From: Sciscionella sediminilitoris
Lineage (GTDB): Bacteria; Actinomycetota; Actinomycetes; Mycobacteriales; Pseudonocardiaceae
Assembly (NCBI RefSeq): GCF_000737195.2
Contig: NZ_JALM01000024.1
Coordinates: forward strand, 27,465-91,464
Length of the DNA stretch: 64,000 nucleotides
Direction of reading: 5' to 3'
Shown here: positions 29,107 to 38,185 of the stretch, one piece after another
How the letters are laid out: each line of letters starts with the position of its first letter
Position numbering within the stretch: position 1 is the stretch's first letter
Notes under the pieces: generated by a model
What the model was told of the DNA's origin: nothing
What the model saw: the letters and a program-made list of their open reading frames with translations, nothing else
Database searches by the model: none
Made by a program: the position numbers and the translations under genes

Positions 29107-29437
29107 AGGACGCTCCCGATCATATACCGCTGCCTCGAGCCGGTGAACGGCGGCCCCGCCGCAAGCGGGTGACTACTTAGGGTCAATTTTTTGGTGATTT
29201 GATTACAGGGCGATACCGTTTTCGAGTGACGAACCCCAAATGGGGTGGTTCTTCCGAGTACGCCGAGTAAGGTACGGCTCGGAACAGTCACCGCCGGTGT
29301 ACGGGTCGATGTGAATATTGCGGGTCCGAACCTGATGGACGCGTCGGCCTGAGTGCGTGGCACGAGCGTCCCGCGCTCGAACTGAGGTGACGCCGTAGGA
29401 GGCGTCCGGTGCGGGGCACGAGGACAGAGGGAGACCC
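29107..29437. promoter_or_regulatory. Intergenic region upstream of betaine transporter operon
   Basis: This 331-base gap separates tRNA-Gly (minus) from the transporter operon (plus) and must carry both promoters. I see a locally AT-rich tract (29175-29215, with a TTTTTT run and TTGATTACAG) and a small dyad ACCCCA-AA-TGGGGT at 29230-29243 that could be an operator or leader hairpin. No riboswitch or gene is recognisable. Confidence 0.4.
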
Positions 29438-30652
29438 TTGGCAACTGTTCGAGCAGAGAAGATCTACAAGGTGTTCGGGCGCCGCGCGCGTGATGCCGTG
29501 CACCAGCTGGAGTCGGGCGCGAGTCGTTCGGATCTGGCCGCCGCAGGCACGACCGCGGCGGTCATCGACGCGTCGTTCGAAGTGGCCGACGGCGAGATTT
29601 TCGTGGTGATGGGCCTTTCGGGCTCGGGGAAGTCGACGTTGATCCGCATGCTGAACGGCTTGCTTCCGGCGACTTCGGGGGATGTCTACATCAACGATGA
29701 GGACATCACGAAAATGTCGCAGCGCCAGATCCGGGAAATGCGTCAGCGCCGGATGAGCATGGTGTTCCAGCATTTCGCGTTGTTCCCGCACCGCTCCGTG
29801 TTGGATAACGCGGCGTATGCCCTGGAGATACAGGGAGTCGAGAAGGAGGCGCGGCGGGCGAAGGCCAAGGAGGCACTCGGTCTCGTCGGCCTGGAGGGCT
29901 GGGAGAACCACCTTCCCGATCAGCTTTCCGGTGGTATGCGCCAGCGGGTGGGACTTGCCCGCGCGCTCGCCGCGGACACCGACATTCTGTTGATGGACGA
30001 GGCATTCAGTGCGCTCGATCCGCTGATTCGCCGGGACATGCAGGATCAGCTGCTTTCGTTGCAGGCGGAGCTGGGCAAGACGATCATCTTCATCACCCAC
30101 GATCTGAACGAGGCGATGCGTCTCGGCGATCACATCGCGGTGATGCGGGAGGGCCGGATCGTGCAGATCGGGACGGCCGAGGACATCCTCAACGATCCCG
30201 CGAACGACTATGTGGCGCAGTTCGTCCAGGACGTGGATCGGGCGAAGGTGTTGAGTGCGACCTCGGTGATGGAGCGCCCGACCTCGACCATCGGGACGAA
30301 CTCGGGTCCGCGTGCCGCGCTGAAGGTGATGCGCGAAATGCAGCACACCGCGGTTTTCGTGGTGGACAGGCAGGGAACGCTGCTCGGTGTCGTCGAGGAC
30401 GAGGCGGCTGCGGAGGCGGCGCGCAACGGCGCGGAAACCGTCTCGGACATCATCTCGAACGATATTCCCGAGGTGGGCCCGGAAACCGCCGTCTACGAAC
30501 TGTTCATTCCGTCCGCGGAAAGCAGGCTGCCGCTCGCGGTCGTGGACGAGAACCGGAAACTGCTCGGCATCGTGCCAAGGGCCACGCTGCTTTCCGCGCT
30601 CGGCCAGAACACCAAGCCCGTGGAGAACGTGAGGGAGGACGCGGATGCGTGA
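29438..30652 (+). CDS. opuAA: Glycine betaine/proline ABC transporter, ATP-binding subunit
   Basis: A 404-residue ATPase of the OpuAA/ProV class. Walker A GLSGSGKST, Q-loop FQHFALFPH, signature LSGGMRQRVGLARALA, Walker B ILLMDEAFSALD and the switch His in FITHD are all present. The C-terminus carries two CBS domains (SGPRAALKVMREMQHTAVFV and SAESRLPLAVVDENRKLLGIV), which in OpuA sense ionic strength. It starts at TTG, preceded by GAGGGAGACC. It is first of three genes, overlapping the permease gene by eight bases. Confidence 0.96.
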   Translation: MATVRAEKIYKVFGRRARDAVHQLESGASRSDLAAAGTTAAVIDASFEVADGEIFVVMGLSGSGKSTLIRMLNGLLPATSGDVYINDEDITKMSQRQIREMRQRRMSMVFQHFALFPHRSVLDNAAYALEIQGVEKEARRAKAKEALGLVGLEGWENHLPDQLSGGMRQRVGLARALAADTDILLMDEAFSALDPLIRRDMQDQLLSLQAELGKTIIFITHDLNEAMRLGDHIAVMREGRIVQIGTAEDILNDPANDYVAQFVQDVDRAKVLSATSVMERPTSTIGTNSGPRAALKVMREMQHTAVFVVDRQGTLLGVVEDEAAAEAARNGAETVSDIISNDIPEVGPETAVYELFIPSAESRLPLAVVDENRKLLGIVPRATLLSALGQNTKPVENVREDADA

Positions 30653-31541
30653 ATTGCTCCTCGCCGACGACACCGGCTGGCATGTGCCGCAGCTGAATGT
30701 CGGCGACTGGTTCAACGCGATCGTGCATTGGCTGCAGAACAATGTCGGTCCGCTGCTGGATTTCATCAAACTGGTCGTGCAGTCCTGTGTGGACGCCGTC
30801 GTCTGGGTACTCACCCTGCTGCCCAGTTGGGCGATGGTGATCGTGTTCGCGTTGCTCGCGCTGCTGATCCGGGGCTGGAAATTCGGTCTCGGTGCGCTGA
30901 TCGGATTCGCGCTCATCGACAGTGTTCGCGCGTTCGACAATGCGATGAACTCACTGTCCCAGGTGATCGTGGCCGGTGTGGTCGCGGTGATCATCGCGAT
31001 ACCACTGGGAATTCTCGCCGCGCGCAGTGCTCGGGCGAGCCGGATCATCAAGCCGGTCATGGACTTCATGCAGACGCTGCCGCAGTTCGTGTACCTGATT
31101 CCGGTGATCTTCTTCTTCTCGATCGGTGCGGTCCCCGGTGTGATCGCGACGGTCGTGTTCGCCCTGCCACCCGGTGTCCGGTTGACCGAACTGGGAATCC
31201 GCCAGGTGGACAAGGAAATGGTCGAAGCCGGTGAGGCTTTCGGCGCACCGAGCGGAAAGATTCTGCGCGGTATTCAGATTCCGCTTGCGATGCCTTCGAT
31301 CATGGCCGGTATCAACCAGGTCATCATGATGTCGCTTTCCATGGTCGTCATCGCGGGAATGGTCGGTGCACCGGGCCTTGGCAGCCAGGTGTTCGGCGCG
31401 GTGCAGCAATTGCAACTGGCGAACGGATTCAACGGCGGACTCGCCGTGGTCATTCTCGCCATCTACTTGGACCGGCTGACCTCATCGCTCGGTGACCGGT
31501 CCGCAGTCTCGCGCGCCGCGCGCGTCGCGAGCAAGGTCTGA
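30645..31541 (+). CDS. opuAB: Glycine betaine/proline ABC transporter, permease subunit
   Basis: A 298-residue integral membrane protein. Early helices (WVLTLLPSWAMVIVFALLAL) precede the binding-protein-dependent permease domain with SQVIVAGVVAVIIAIPLGIL, MDFMQTLPQFVYLIPVIFFF and the EAA loop AGEAFGAPSGKILRGIQIPLAMPSI, which docks with the ATPase. It belongs to the osmoprotectant uptake system with its neighbours. ATG 30645 overlaps the ATPase gene. Confidence 0.96.
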   Translation: MRELLLADDTGWHVPQLNVGDWFNAIVHWLQNNVGPLLDFIKLVVQSCVDAVVWVLTLLPSWAMVIVFALLALLIRGWKFGLGALIGFALIDSVRAFDNAMNSLSQVIVAGVVAVIIAIPLGILAARSARASRIIKPVMDFMQTLPQFVYLIPVIFFFSIGAVPGVIATVVFALPPGVRLTELGIRQVDKEMVEAGEAFGAPSGKILRGIQIPLAMPSIMAGINQVIMMSLSMVVIAGMVGAPGLGSQVFGAVQQLQLANGFNGGLAVVILAIYLDRLTSSLGDRSAVSRAARVASKV

Positions 31542-31587
31542 CCGGGCAACCGGATCAAGACCGCTCATGTTGGAAGGAGAACCTGAA

Positions 31588-32514
31588 GTGCCGAGAAAGA
31601 AACGGGTTGGCTGGTTCGCCGGGCTGACCGCGATGCTGCTAGCCGTCGTGATGGTCTCGACGGCCTGCGGTAAGCAGTCGACGAATTCCGAAGGCACCGG
31701 CAGCCAAGACAAGAAGATCAACATCGCCTACATCGCCTGGGACGAGGACATCGCTCTGTCCAATCTGTACAAGGCGGCGCTGATGAAGGCGGGCTGGAAG
31801 AAGGACGACATCAAGCTCCAGGAGCTGGATGCCGCGCCGATCTTCCAGAGCCTGTCGACCGGTAAGTCGGATCTCTTCCTCGACGCCTGGCTGCCCATCA
31901 CGCACAAGAGCTACTGGGACCAGTACGGCAAGCAGCTCGAGGACCTCGGAACCTGGTACGACAACGCCACCCTCGGGCTCGCCGTCCCCGACTACGTCAA
32001 GGACGTGAAGTCGATCGCGGACCTCAAGGAGCACGCCGGTGAGTTCGGCGGGCAGATCGTCGGCATCGACAACGGTGCCGGTGAGATGAAGGTCGTGCGG
32101 GAGAAGGCCATGCCGCAGTACGGCCTCAACGGCCCGATGAAGCTGAGCTCCTCCTCGACCGCCTCCATGCTCGCCGCGGTGGAGAAGGCCGTGAACGAGA
32201 AGAAGCCGGTCGTGGCGACCCTGTGGAAGCCGCACTGGGCCTACACCCGGTACAAGCTGCACGACCTCGAGGACCCGAAGGGCACGATGGCGCAGCACGA
32301 GAAGCTGCACGCGGTCGGGCGTCAGGGCTTTGCCAAGGACTTCCCGAACCTGGCGAAGTCGCTGAAGGACATCAAGCTCGACGACAAGCAGCTGGGCACC
32401 CTGGAGGACATGGTGCACAGCGCGGGTTCGGACGCTGATGCGCAGCTGAAGGCGGCGCAGCAGTGGATGGACAAGAACCCGGACTTCGTGAAGCAGCACC
32501 TGAGCAACCTGTAA
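31588..32514 (+). CDS. opuAC: Glycine betaine ABC transporter, substrate-binding lipoprotein
   Basis: A 308-residue solute-binding protein. Basic N-terminus, hydrophobic stretch GWFAGLTAMLLAVVMV and lipobox VSTAC place the lipid-modified cysteine at residue 27. The mature part starts IAYIAWDEDIALSNLYKAAL and includes SDLFLDAWLPITHKSYW and VATLWKPHWAYTRYKL, with the Trp residues that form the aromatic cage for quaternary amines. The start is GTG 31588, eight bases after GGAAGGAG. It completes the opuA operon and is followed by a terminator. Confidence 0.95.
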   Translation: MPRKKRVGWFAGLTAMLLAVVMVSTACGKQSTNSEGTGSQDKKINIAYIAWDEDIALSNLYKAALMKAGWKKDDIKLQELDAAPIFQSLSTGKSDLFLDAWLPITHKSYWDQYGKQLEDLGTWYDNATLGLAVPDYVKDVKSIADLKEHAGEFGGQIVGIDNGAGEMKVVREKAMPQYGLNGPMKLSSSSTASMLAAVEKAVNEKKPVVATLWKPHWAYTRYKLHDLEDPKGTMAQHEKLHAVGRQGFAKDFPNLAKSLKDIKLDDKQLGTLEDMVHSAGSDADAQLKAAQQWMDKNPDFVKQHLSNL

Positions 32515-32531
32515 TCGCTGGGTTCGCACAA

Positions 32532-32564
32532 CGGGGCCGCATCCGCACAACGGATGCGGCCCCG
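32532..32564. terminator. Terminator after opuAC
   Basis: A perfect 14-bp stem, CGGGGCCGCATCCG and CGGATGCGGCCCCG, with loop CACAA, 17 bases past the opuAC stop. It could also act for the convergent TPR gene, which ends 33 bases away. Confidence 0.88.
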
Positions 32565-32596
32565 ATTCGTTTCCATTACGGGAGCACAAAAGGAAA

Positions 32597-33757
32597 TCAC
32601 GAACCTGGGAGGTGACCTCTCCTCCAGGTCCGCGGTTTCCGGGCACGCGGCCAGCCGGACTTCAACAGCATGGCTTCCAGTAGCGCCGGTACAACGTCGA
32701 CCGGTCTGCCGTCCGTGGATCCCTGCGCCAGCACCGCGTAGATGTATCCGAGCAGTGAACCATCCCTCGGAACAAGCGAACCGTTCGCAAGCTGCTTCTG
32801 GTCGAGTTTGGTCTGTTCGGTCAATCGCGTATCGGGTTCGGAATCCGAATAGTCAGCGTGTTGGTAACGGGAGCAGGTATTGGACCACGCTTCATATATG
32901 CCGAAGAGAACGGAAAGTCGAGGATTTCCTGACTTTTCGGCCGACAGTTGTGCAAGCTGGAATAGTTGCATGGCGTCGTAGTGCGCGTCAGTCTGCTGAT
33001 ACGAGCGCCCGACTGCATATATTGCCTCGGCAATAAGCAGTCGATCTTCCAATTGCCTGGCGAACTGGATTGTTTGTGCAAAGTGCTTACGAAGTTTTCG
33101 ATACTCTCCGTTATCGAAAAGTATCCAGCCAAGGGTGCAGTGCAGGTTGCTAAGAACAAAGTAGAGTCGTTTAGATTCTTCGGTCGAACACTGTCCCGCA
33201 AGTAATCGCTCCGCCTCGATTATCGTGCGCTCGATCTGCCGCTGGAAATTCGGATCTGCCTTGAGGTGGCCGAGATCCTTCTCGATATCCGCGATTCTGG
33301 ACGTCTTTTGTCTAGTTCTATTTATTTCCCGCAGATCGACATTCTGCGGGTGTGCAATCACTGTTTCATGCTTGCAAGCGGCAGCTTTGAATGCGAACCG
33401 ATTGAAGATGTACCGGTCCATATCGTCGTTTGTGCCCGTGTCGCGATAACATAGATCGCCTCGGTCGAATGACAGCATGGCCAGATACTCAGTGGCTTCG
33501 GGAACACCACATGATTCAGCGATTCCGAAGCAATCGATAGCATCCCTGACGTAATCCTCTATCCTATTGAGGTAGTCCTCCGCCTTTTTGGCGCCTGCTT
33601 GTTCGAGGTGGGCGATCCCGGCTGCGAAAACATCGTATCCGCGCTCCGCCTCGTCGGCTCGGCTCGCCAGAGCCGCTCGTTGCTCGGCACTCAAGTTTGC
33701 ATGTTTCTCCATGAGATCGTTCAACCGTGGAGGCGACTGCCTGGGTTGTTCGTTCAT
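32597..33757 (-). CDS. TPR-like helical protein paired with ECF sigma factor
   Basis: A 386-residue, mostly helical protein I do not recognise. It has repeated amphipathic helix pairs (KRLYFVLSNLHCTLGWILFDNG, FARQLEDRLLIAEAIYAVGRSYQQ, YDAMQLFQLAQLSAEKSG) resembling tetratricopeptide repeats from about residue 40 to 300. No signal peptide or membrane helix is visible. The DNA is clearly AT-richer than its surroundings (line 33061-33120 has 24 G/C of 60), suggesting recent acquisition. Its start overlaps the ECF sigma stop (ATGA), so the two are co-translated and it may control or assist the sigma factor. Confidence 0.7.
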   Translation of the reverse strand: MNEQPRQSPPRLNDLMEKHANLSAEQRAALASRADEAERGYDVFAAGIAHLEQAGAKKAEDYLNRIEDYVRDAIDCFGIAESCGVPEATEYLAMLSFDRGDLCYRDTGTNDDMDRYIFNRFAFKAAACKHETVIAHPQNVDLREINRTRQKTSRIADIEKDLGHLKADPNFQRQIERTIIEAERLLAGQCSTEESKRLYFVLSNLHCTLGWILFDNGEYRKLRKHFAQTIQFARQLEDRLLIAEAIYAVGRSYQQTDAHYDAMQLFQLAQLSAEKSGNPRLSVLFGIYEAWSNTCSRYQHADYSDSEPDTRLTEQTKLDQKQLANGSLVPRDGSLLGYIYAVLAQGSTDGRPVDVVPALLEAMLLKSGWPRARKPRTWRRGHLPGS

Positions 33758-34287
33758 TTCGGCGCCCCTAGCCGTTCCGAGTCGCCGGTAATGGCAGGGT
33801 CCGTACGCAGTGTCCGCATGGCGGCGCTCAGCAACTTCTTGACACCGTTGACCGTTATGCCCATTAGCTCGGCGACGGTATCGCGCTGGAGGTCATCGAT
33901 GTATTTCAAGATCAAGGCCTCGCGTTGCCGAGTCGGCAGCCGGGAAATGGCCGTGTGTAGGTCGATGAACGTATCGGGTTCGACATCGGCGGGTAGCGGC
34001 AGTGGTATGGCTCGGAGTGCCTGGTCGTCGAGCGGTATCTCGACGACCTTGCTGCTGCGGCGGCGATACCAGTCTTTACAGGTGGTGCGGACGATCTTCA
34101 TGAGTGGCGCCTCGGGGTTGTCGTATTCCCGATAGCGTTCCCAGCGTTCCAGGAAGGTCATCCATGCTTGGGAGAACAGGTCCTCGACGGCCCCGGCTTC
34201 GACCCTGCGCGCTATCACGTTGTAGACCTTGCGCCGATGTGCTGCGTAGAAGTCCTCAAGGTGCATGTGCGGAGCCCGGCTCGACAT
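33754..34287 (-). CDS. ECF-type RNA polymerase sigma factor
   Basis: A 177-residue sigma factor. Region 2 is VEDLFSQAWMTFLERWERYREYDNPEAPLMKIVRTTCKDWYRRR, noted here by its ends VEDLFSQAW and CKDWYRRR; region 4 is SRLPTRQREALILKYIDDL followed by VAELMGITVNGVKKLLSAAMRTLR. There is no anti-sigma gene beside it; instead the TPR-like gene overlaps its stop. ATG 34287 lacks a clear Shine-Dalgarno, and the ATG seven codons later (MHLEDFY) would be an equally typical sigma N-terminus. Promoter specificity is unknown. Confidence 0.88.
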   Translation of the reverse strand: MSSRAPHMHLEDFYAAHRRKVYNVIARRVEAGAVEDLFSQAWMTFLERWERYREYDNPEAPLMKIVRTTCKDWYRRRSSKVVEIPLDDQALRAIPLPLPADVEPDTFIDLHTAISRLPTRQREALILKYIDDLQRDTVAELMGITVNGVKKLLSAAMRTLRTDPAITGDSERLGAPK

Positions 34288-34420
34288 GCCGATTGGACAT
34301 GGCCATCACGGTCCCTTCGGTTGGTTGATGTTCGTATATGCCTAGAGGCGCGGCGGGGTGTAAACGGGTAGTGCGCGGGCATGTCCACATGTCTGGCTAC
34401 AGTCGTTTACGCTGGGCATC

Positions 34421-35002
34421 GTGTTGCTCAGCGATCGAGATCTGCGCGCCGAATACCAGAGCGGTCGGCTCATCCTCGACCCGTTCGACGAGGCCATGCT
34501 GCAGCCGTCGAGTATCGACGTGCGGCTCGACCGGTATTTCCGGGTGTTCGACAATTCCCGCTATACCCACATCGACCCGGCGCAGTGCCAGGACGAGCTG
34601 ACCTCGCTGGTGGAAACCCCGGCCGAGGAGCCGTTCGTGCTGCACCCCGGGGAGTTCGTACTCGGCTCGACGTTCGAACGGGTCACCCTTCCCGACGATC
34701 TGGCCGGCCGGCTGGAGGGCAAGTCCTCGCTGGGGCGGCTGGGGCTGCTGACCCATTCCACGGCGGGGTTCATCGACCCGGGCTTCACCGGGCACATCAC
34801 CCTCGAGTTCTCCAATGTGGCCAATCTGCCGATCACCCTCTGGCCGGGAATGAAGATCGGCCAGCTGTGCATCCTGCGCCTGTCGAGCGCGGCGGAGGCG
34901 CCGTACGGTTCGGAGAGCGCGGGTTCCCGGTACCAGGGGCAGCGCGGGCCGACCCCATCCCGGGCCCATCTGAACTTCCACCGGGTGGACACGAACCGCT
35001 AG
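34421..35002 (+). CDS. dcd: dCTP deaminase (possibly dUMP-forming)
   Basis: A 193-residue enzyme making dUTP, or dUMP directly in the bifunctional actinobacterial form, from dCTP for thymidylate synthesis. Conserved parts are [44 protein letters not shown] and the active-site stretch [20 protein letters not shown] with the catalytic Glu, then a C-terminal lid ([16 protein letters not shown]). It starts at GTG. Its stop overlaps the convergent tyrA stop by four bases. Confidence 0.96.
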   Translation: MLLSDRDLRAEYQSGRLILDPFDEAMLQPSSIDVRLDRYFRVFDNSRYTHIDPAQCQDELTSLVETPAEEPFVLHPGEFVLGSTFERVTLPDDLAGRLEGKSSLGRLGLLTHSTAGFIDPGFTGHITLEFSNVANLPITLWPGMKIGQLCILRLSSAAEAPYGSESAGSRYQGQRGPTPSRAHLNFHRVDTNR

Positions 35003-35949
35003 AGCGGGACCTCCGCGATCAGCGTGTGCCCCTCGCTTCCGGTGATCTCGCCGCCGGACTCGCCGATCGTGCGCAGCCCGGTGCGCGCCTCGGCCGCGGT
35101 GAGGTCGATGAGCACCTCGGTGGTCGGCCCCGTGCGGATCCGGTCGAGTGCGCCGCGGGCCGCGTGACCGGTCTCGGTGAGCTGCCCGAGTGCTTCCCGG
35201 GCGGTCCGCAACCGTTCGATGGCGGTGTCCAGCAACGGAAACAGCGCCTCCGCGTTGCCCTCGCACATGGCGCGCACCAGTTCCGGGCGGGTTCCGGCGA
35301 CCCGGGTCGCGTCCCCGTACGATCCCGCGGCCAACCGCAGCGCGAGCGGTCCGGTCCGCTCCCCCAGCTCGGCGAGCACCTCGGCGAACACGTGCGGGAG
35401 ATGGGAGATCGCGGCGACGGCCGTGTCGTGCGCGTCCACCCCGGAGGGCACCACCCTGGCCCCGCAGGCGAGCGCGAAGGCACACACCTCGCGCAGCAGC
35501 TCGAGATCGGTGTCCTCCTCGAGGCACACCACCCAGCGGGCCCCGCGCAGCAGCGTGCCCGAACCGGCGGACCAGCCCGATTCGGCCGTCCCGGCCATCG
35601 GGTGCCCGCCGATGTAGCGGGCTCGCGGGGCAAGGCGCCGGACGAGCGCGTACACCGGGGCCTTCACACTGACCACATCGGTGAGCCGCACCCCGGGCGC
35701 GTGCTCGTGCACGGCGGGCAGCACATCCTCGAGCGCGGGAAGCGGCACGGCCAGGCAGACCAGCGCCTCTCGTTCGGCCGCCGTGCGCAGTGCCTCGCCG
35801 GTGCCGAGCACGGTGAATCCCTCGGCGCGGGCGGCAGCGGCATCGGGTGCCGAAGCGGTCGCCCCCCAGCAGTCGATCCCGGCCGCGGCCGCGGCGCGCA
35901 GCACCGAGCCACCGATCAGTCCGAGCCCGAGCACACACAATGGCCGCAT
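34999..35949 (-). CDS. tyrA: Prephenate dehydrogenase
   Basis: A 316-residue NAD(P)-dependent enzyme of tyrosine synthesis. Rossmann motif [15 protein letters not shown] near the N-terminus, [13 protein letters not shown], then the catalytic region [15 protein letters not shown] with the conserved His, and the helical C-terminal domain ([34 protein letters not shown]). A further in-frame ATG lies eight codons upstream, but ATG 35949 gives the family N-terminus [12 protein letters not shown]-terminal part beyond 280 may be a small regulatory region. Confidence 0.92.
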   Translation of the reverse strand: MRPLCVLGLGLIGGSVLRAAAAAGIDCWGATASAPDAAAARAEGFTVLGTGEALRTAAEREALVCLAVPLPALEDVLPAVHEHAPGVRLTDVVSVKAPVYALVRRLAPRARYIGGHPMAGTAESGWSAGSGTLLRGARWVVCLEEDTDLELLREVCAFALACGARVVPSGVDAHDTAVAAISHLPHVFAEVLAELGERTGPLALRLAAGSYGDATRVAGTRPELVRAMCEGNAEALFPLLDTAIERLRTAREALGQLTETGHAARGALDRIRTGPTTEVLIDLTAAEARTGLRTIGESGGEITGSEGHTLIAEVPL

Positions 35950-36035
35950 GGACCCATCCTGCCCGGCCCTCAATTTGGAGGTTCTTGGTGGCCGGTGCCT
36001 TCCCCGATCAGGGGCATGACCAATACGGTGTGCGC

Positions 36036-36521
36036 ATGGTGTCGAGTGAACCGTTGACCGGGTTCGCGATAGCCGCCGTGCGCGAGGACGGCCGGTGGCG
36101 ATGCAGCGTGCTTGAGGATGGGCTCGAAGAACTCGATGCGGCGATCGACGAACTGCGCAAACTGCGTTCGACGGGCGCCGTGTTCGGGATGCTCGCGGTG
36201 GACGACGAGTTCTTCATTCTGCTGCGACCGAGCCCCCAGGGTGTCGCCACGGTGCTCTCCGATGCGGCCGCCGCGCTCGATTACGACATCGCCGCGGATG
36301 TGCTCGATCTGTTGCGCGCCGAACCCCCGGATGACGAGGACGACGAGATCTGGCCCGCGGGGGATCTCGCGCTGCTCGCCGACCTCGGTCTTCCCGAAGC
36401 GGAGATGCAGGTGATCGTGGACGAGGTGGACCTGTATCCGGACGAGCAGCTGCGCATGGTCGCGCAGCGGTGCGGGTTCGCCGACGAGTTCGACAACGCC
36501 CTGGAGCGCATCAGTTCGTGA
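36036..36521 (+). CDS. tRNA adenosine deaminase-associated protein
   Basis: A 161-residue acidic protein. The segments GFAIAAVREDGRWRCSVLED, LRSTGAVFGMLAVDDEFFILLRP and DLALLADLGLPEAEMQVIVD match the actinobacterial family found directly before tadA. Biochemical role is unknown; the fixed neighbourhood suggests it assists TadA. The frame is open upstream through the tyrA antisense, but ATG 36036 gives the normal length. Its stop overlaps the tadA GTG by four bases. Confidence 0.85.
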   Translation: MVSSEPLTGFAIAAVREDGRWRCSVLEDGLEELDAAIDELRKLRSTGAVFGMLAVDDEFFILLRPSPQGVATVLSDAAAALDYDIAADVLDLLRAEPPDDEDDEIWPAGDLALLADLGLPEAEMQVIVDEVDLYPDEQLRMVAQRCGFADEFDNALERISS

Positions 36522-36982
36522 AGCCGAGACCGGAGGACGAGGCGCTGCTGCGCGAGGCCATCGAGGCCGCGCGTGCGGCCGAACGCACCGGGGATGTGCC
36601 GATCGGTGCGGTGCTCGTCGACTCCGCTGGTACCCGGCTGGCCCGCACCTGCAATGCCCGTGAGGCACTCGGGGATCCCACCGCGCACGCCGAGGTCCTC
36701 GCGCTGCGCGAGGCCGCGCCCGCGCACGGGGACGGCTGGCGGCTCTCCGGGTGCACTCTCGCGGTCACCGTCGAACCGTGCACGATGTGCGCGGGCGCGA
36801 TCGTGGCGGCGCGGGTCGAACGGGTGGTGTTCGGCGCCTGGGAACCGCGCACCGGGGCGGTCGGCTCGCTCTGGGATGTGCTCCGGGACCGGCGGCTCAA
36901 CCACCGCACCGAGGTGGTCGGCGGGGTGTTCCAGGACGAATGCGCTGAGCTGCTCGAACGGCACTTCGCCGCACACCGGTAG
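36518..36982 (+). CDS. tadA: tRNA-specific adenosine deaminase
   Basis: A 154-residue zinc deaminase that converts A34 to inosine in tRNA-Arg(ACG). The zinc site is complete: His57-Ala-Glu59 in TAHAEVLAL, and Cys88 and Cys91 in EPCTMCAGA. GTG 36518 overlaps the preceding gene's stop (GTGA), which I take as the start because the upstream in-frame extension is an Arg-rich readthrough of that gene. A tRNA-Ser gene follows 41 bases later. Confidence 0.95.
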   Translation: MKPRPEDEALLREAIEAARAAERTGDVPIGAVLVDSAGTRLARTCNAREALGDPTAHAEVLALREAAPAHGDGWRLSGCTLAVTVEPCTMCAGAIVAARVERVVFGAWEPRTGAVGSLWDVLRDRRLNHRTEVVGGVFQDECAELLERHFAAHR

Positions 36983-37023
36983 GGGTGCTCGGCGCGCATC
37001 GGTCCTCCGGTACCCTTGTCGGC

Positions 37024-37108
37024 GGTAGCGTGTCCGAGCGGCCGAAGGAGCTCGCCTCGAAAGCGAGTGAGGGGAAACCCTCCGTGGGTTCAAATCCCAC
37101 CGCTACCG
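37024..37108 (+). tRNA. tRNA-Ser (anticodon CGA)
   Basis: Acceptor arms GGTAGCG and CGCTACC, anticodon stem CTCGC/GCGAG with loop CTCGAAA giving anticodon CGA, a long variable arm (TGAGGGGAAACCCTC) typical of class II tRNAs, T arm GTGGGTTCAAATCCCAC, discriminator G. CCA is not encoded. Confidence 0.96.
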
Positions 37109-37113
37109 CAGCA

Positions 37114-37145
37114 AACCCCCGGCGGAACATCCGCCGGGGGTTTTT
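37114..37145 (+). terminator. Intrinsic terminator of tRNA-Ser
   Basis: AACCCCCGGCGG and CCGCCGGGGGTT form a 12-bp stem with loop AACAT, followed by a run of T (37141-37145). It is the most canonical Rho-independent terminator in the window. Confidence 0.95.
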
Positions 37146-37206
37146 ACTGTGCCGGGTGCCCCGCTTCGGCTAGGTTTGGGCGATATCGACCGGGAGGAGC
37201 TGGGGT

Positions 37207-38166
37207 ATGTCGATCGCGAACCTCGCCGACGATGAGTTCCTCCGGCTTGCCGATCCGTTCCGGAGGGAACTGTTCGCGCACTGCTACCGGATGCTCGGTT
37301 CGGTGCACGATGCCGAGGATCTGGTGCAGGAGACCTACTTGCGGGCCTGGCGCGCCTATGACCGGTTCGAGGGGCGTTCCTCACTGCGCACCTGGCTGCA
37401 CACGATCGCGACCAAGGCCTGTCTGAGCGCACTCGATGGCAAGCGGCGCAGGCCCATGCCGGTGGATCTCGGTGCGCACGCCGATCCGGACCGGGTTCCC
37501 GTGCAGGACACCGAACTGCCCTGGCTCGAACCGGTCGCCGATGCGCGGGTGGCCGATCCGGAGGCGGCGGCGACCGAACGCGAGGGGCTTCGGCTCGCCC
37601 TGATCGCGGCCATGCAGTACCTGCCGCCGCGCCAGCGGGCCGTGCTGATCCTGCGCGAGGTGCTGCAGTGGAAGGCCGCCGAGGTCGCCGAGCTGCTGGA
37701 CACCTCGGTGGCCGCGGTGAACAGCATGCTGCAGCGCGCCCGTGCCCAGCTGGCCGAGGCCACACCGAGCTACGACGGGGTGCGCGAACCGGCCGAACGG
37801 CAGCGCCGCGAACTGCTCGACCGGTATGTCGCCGCCTTCGAGCGCAAGGACATCCCCGAGCTCGTGGAACTGTTCAGCGCGGACATCGTGTGGGAGATGC
37901 CGCCCTATCCGGAGTGGTACCTCGGCCCCGAGGCGGTCGGCACCCACCTGCGACTGCGCTGCCCCGGTGGCCCCGGACTGATCCGGATGGTGCCGATCGC
38001 GGCGAACGGACGGCCCGGGTTCGCCCAGTACATCCACCTCGATGGCGCATTCCGAGCCTTCAACCTGCAGGTGCTCACCCTGGGCCCGAACGGGATAGCC
38101 CATGTCGCGAACTTCCGCTCCCCCGAGCTGTTCGCCCACTTCGAACTCCCGGAGACCCTGGACTGA
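37207..38166 (+). CDS. SigG-type ECF sigma factor with SnoaL-like domain
   Basis: A 319-residue sigma factor. Region 2 runs from EFLRLADPFRRELFAHCYRM through DAEDLVQETYLRAWRAYDRF; region 4 contains LPPRQRAVLILREVLQWKAAEVAELLDTSVAAVNSMLQRAR. The C-terminal 125 residues (about 195-319) form an NTF2/SnoaL-like domain (DRYVAAFERKDIPELVELF), which in this sigma class takes the place of a separate anti-sigma factor in regulating activity. It resembles M. tuberculosis SigG. Start ATG is preceded by GGGAGGAGC. The stop TGA leads into palindrome copy D. Confidence 0.9.
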   Translation: MSIANLADDEFLRLADPFRRELFAHCYRMLGSVHDAEDLVQETYLRAWRAYDRFEGRSSLRTWLHTIATKACLSALDGKRRRPMPVDLGAHADPDRVPVQDTELPWLEPVADARVADPEAAATEREGLRLALIAAMQYLPPRQRAVLILREVLQWKAAEVAELLDTSVAAVNSMLQRARAQLAEATPSYDGVREPAERQRRELLDRYVAAFERKDIPELVELFSADIVWEMPPYPEWYLGPEAVGTHLRLRCPGGPGLIRMVPIAANGRPGFAQYIHLDGAFRAFNLQVLTLGPNGIAHVANFRSPELFAHFELPETLD

Positions 38167-38185
38167 CCAGGGCAAACGGGTGCTT

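Noticed and set aside
29288..31213. 641-codon minus-strand frame opposite the betaine transporter genes
   Set aside because: Covers parts of two well-supported transporter genes and has low-complexity shadow composition.
34266..34306. Short upstream frame overlapping the ECF sigma start (ATG 34306)
   Set aside because: Out of frame with the sigma gene, weak ribosome site, and nothing else supports a leader peptide.
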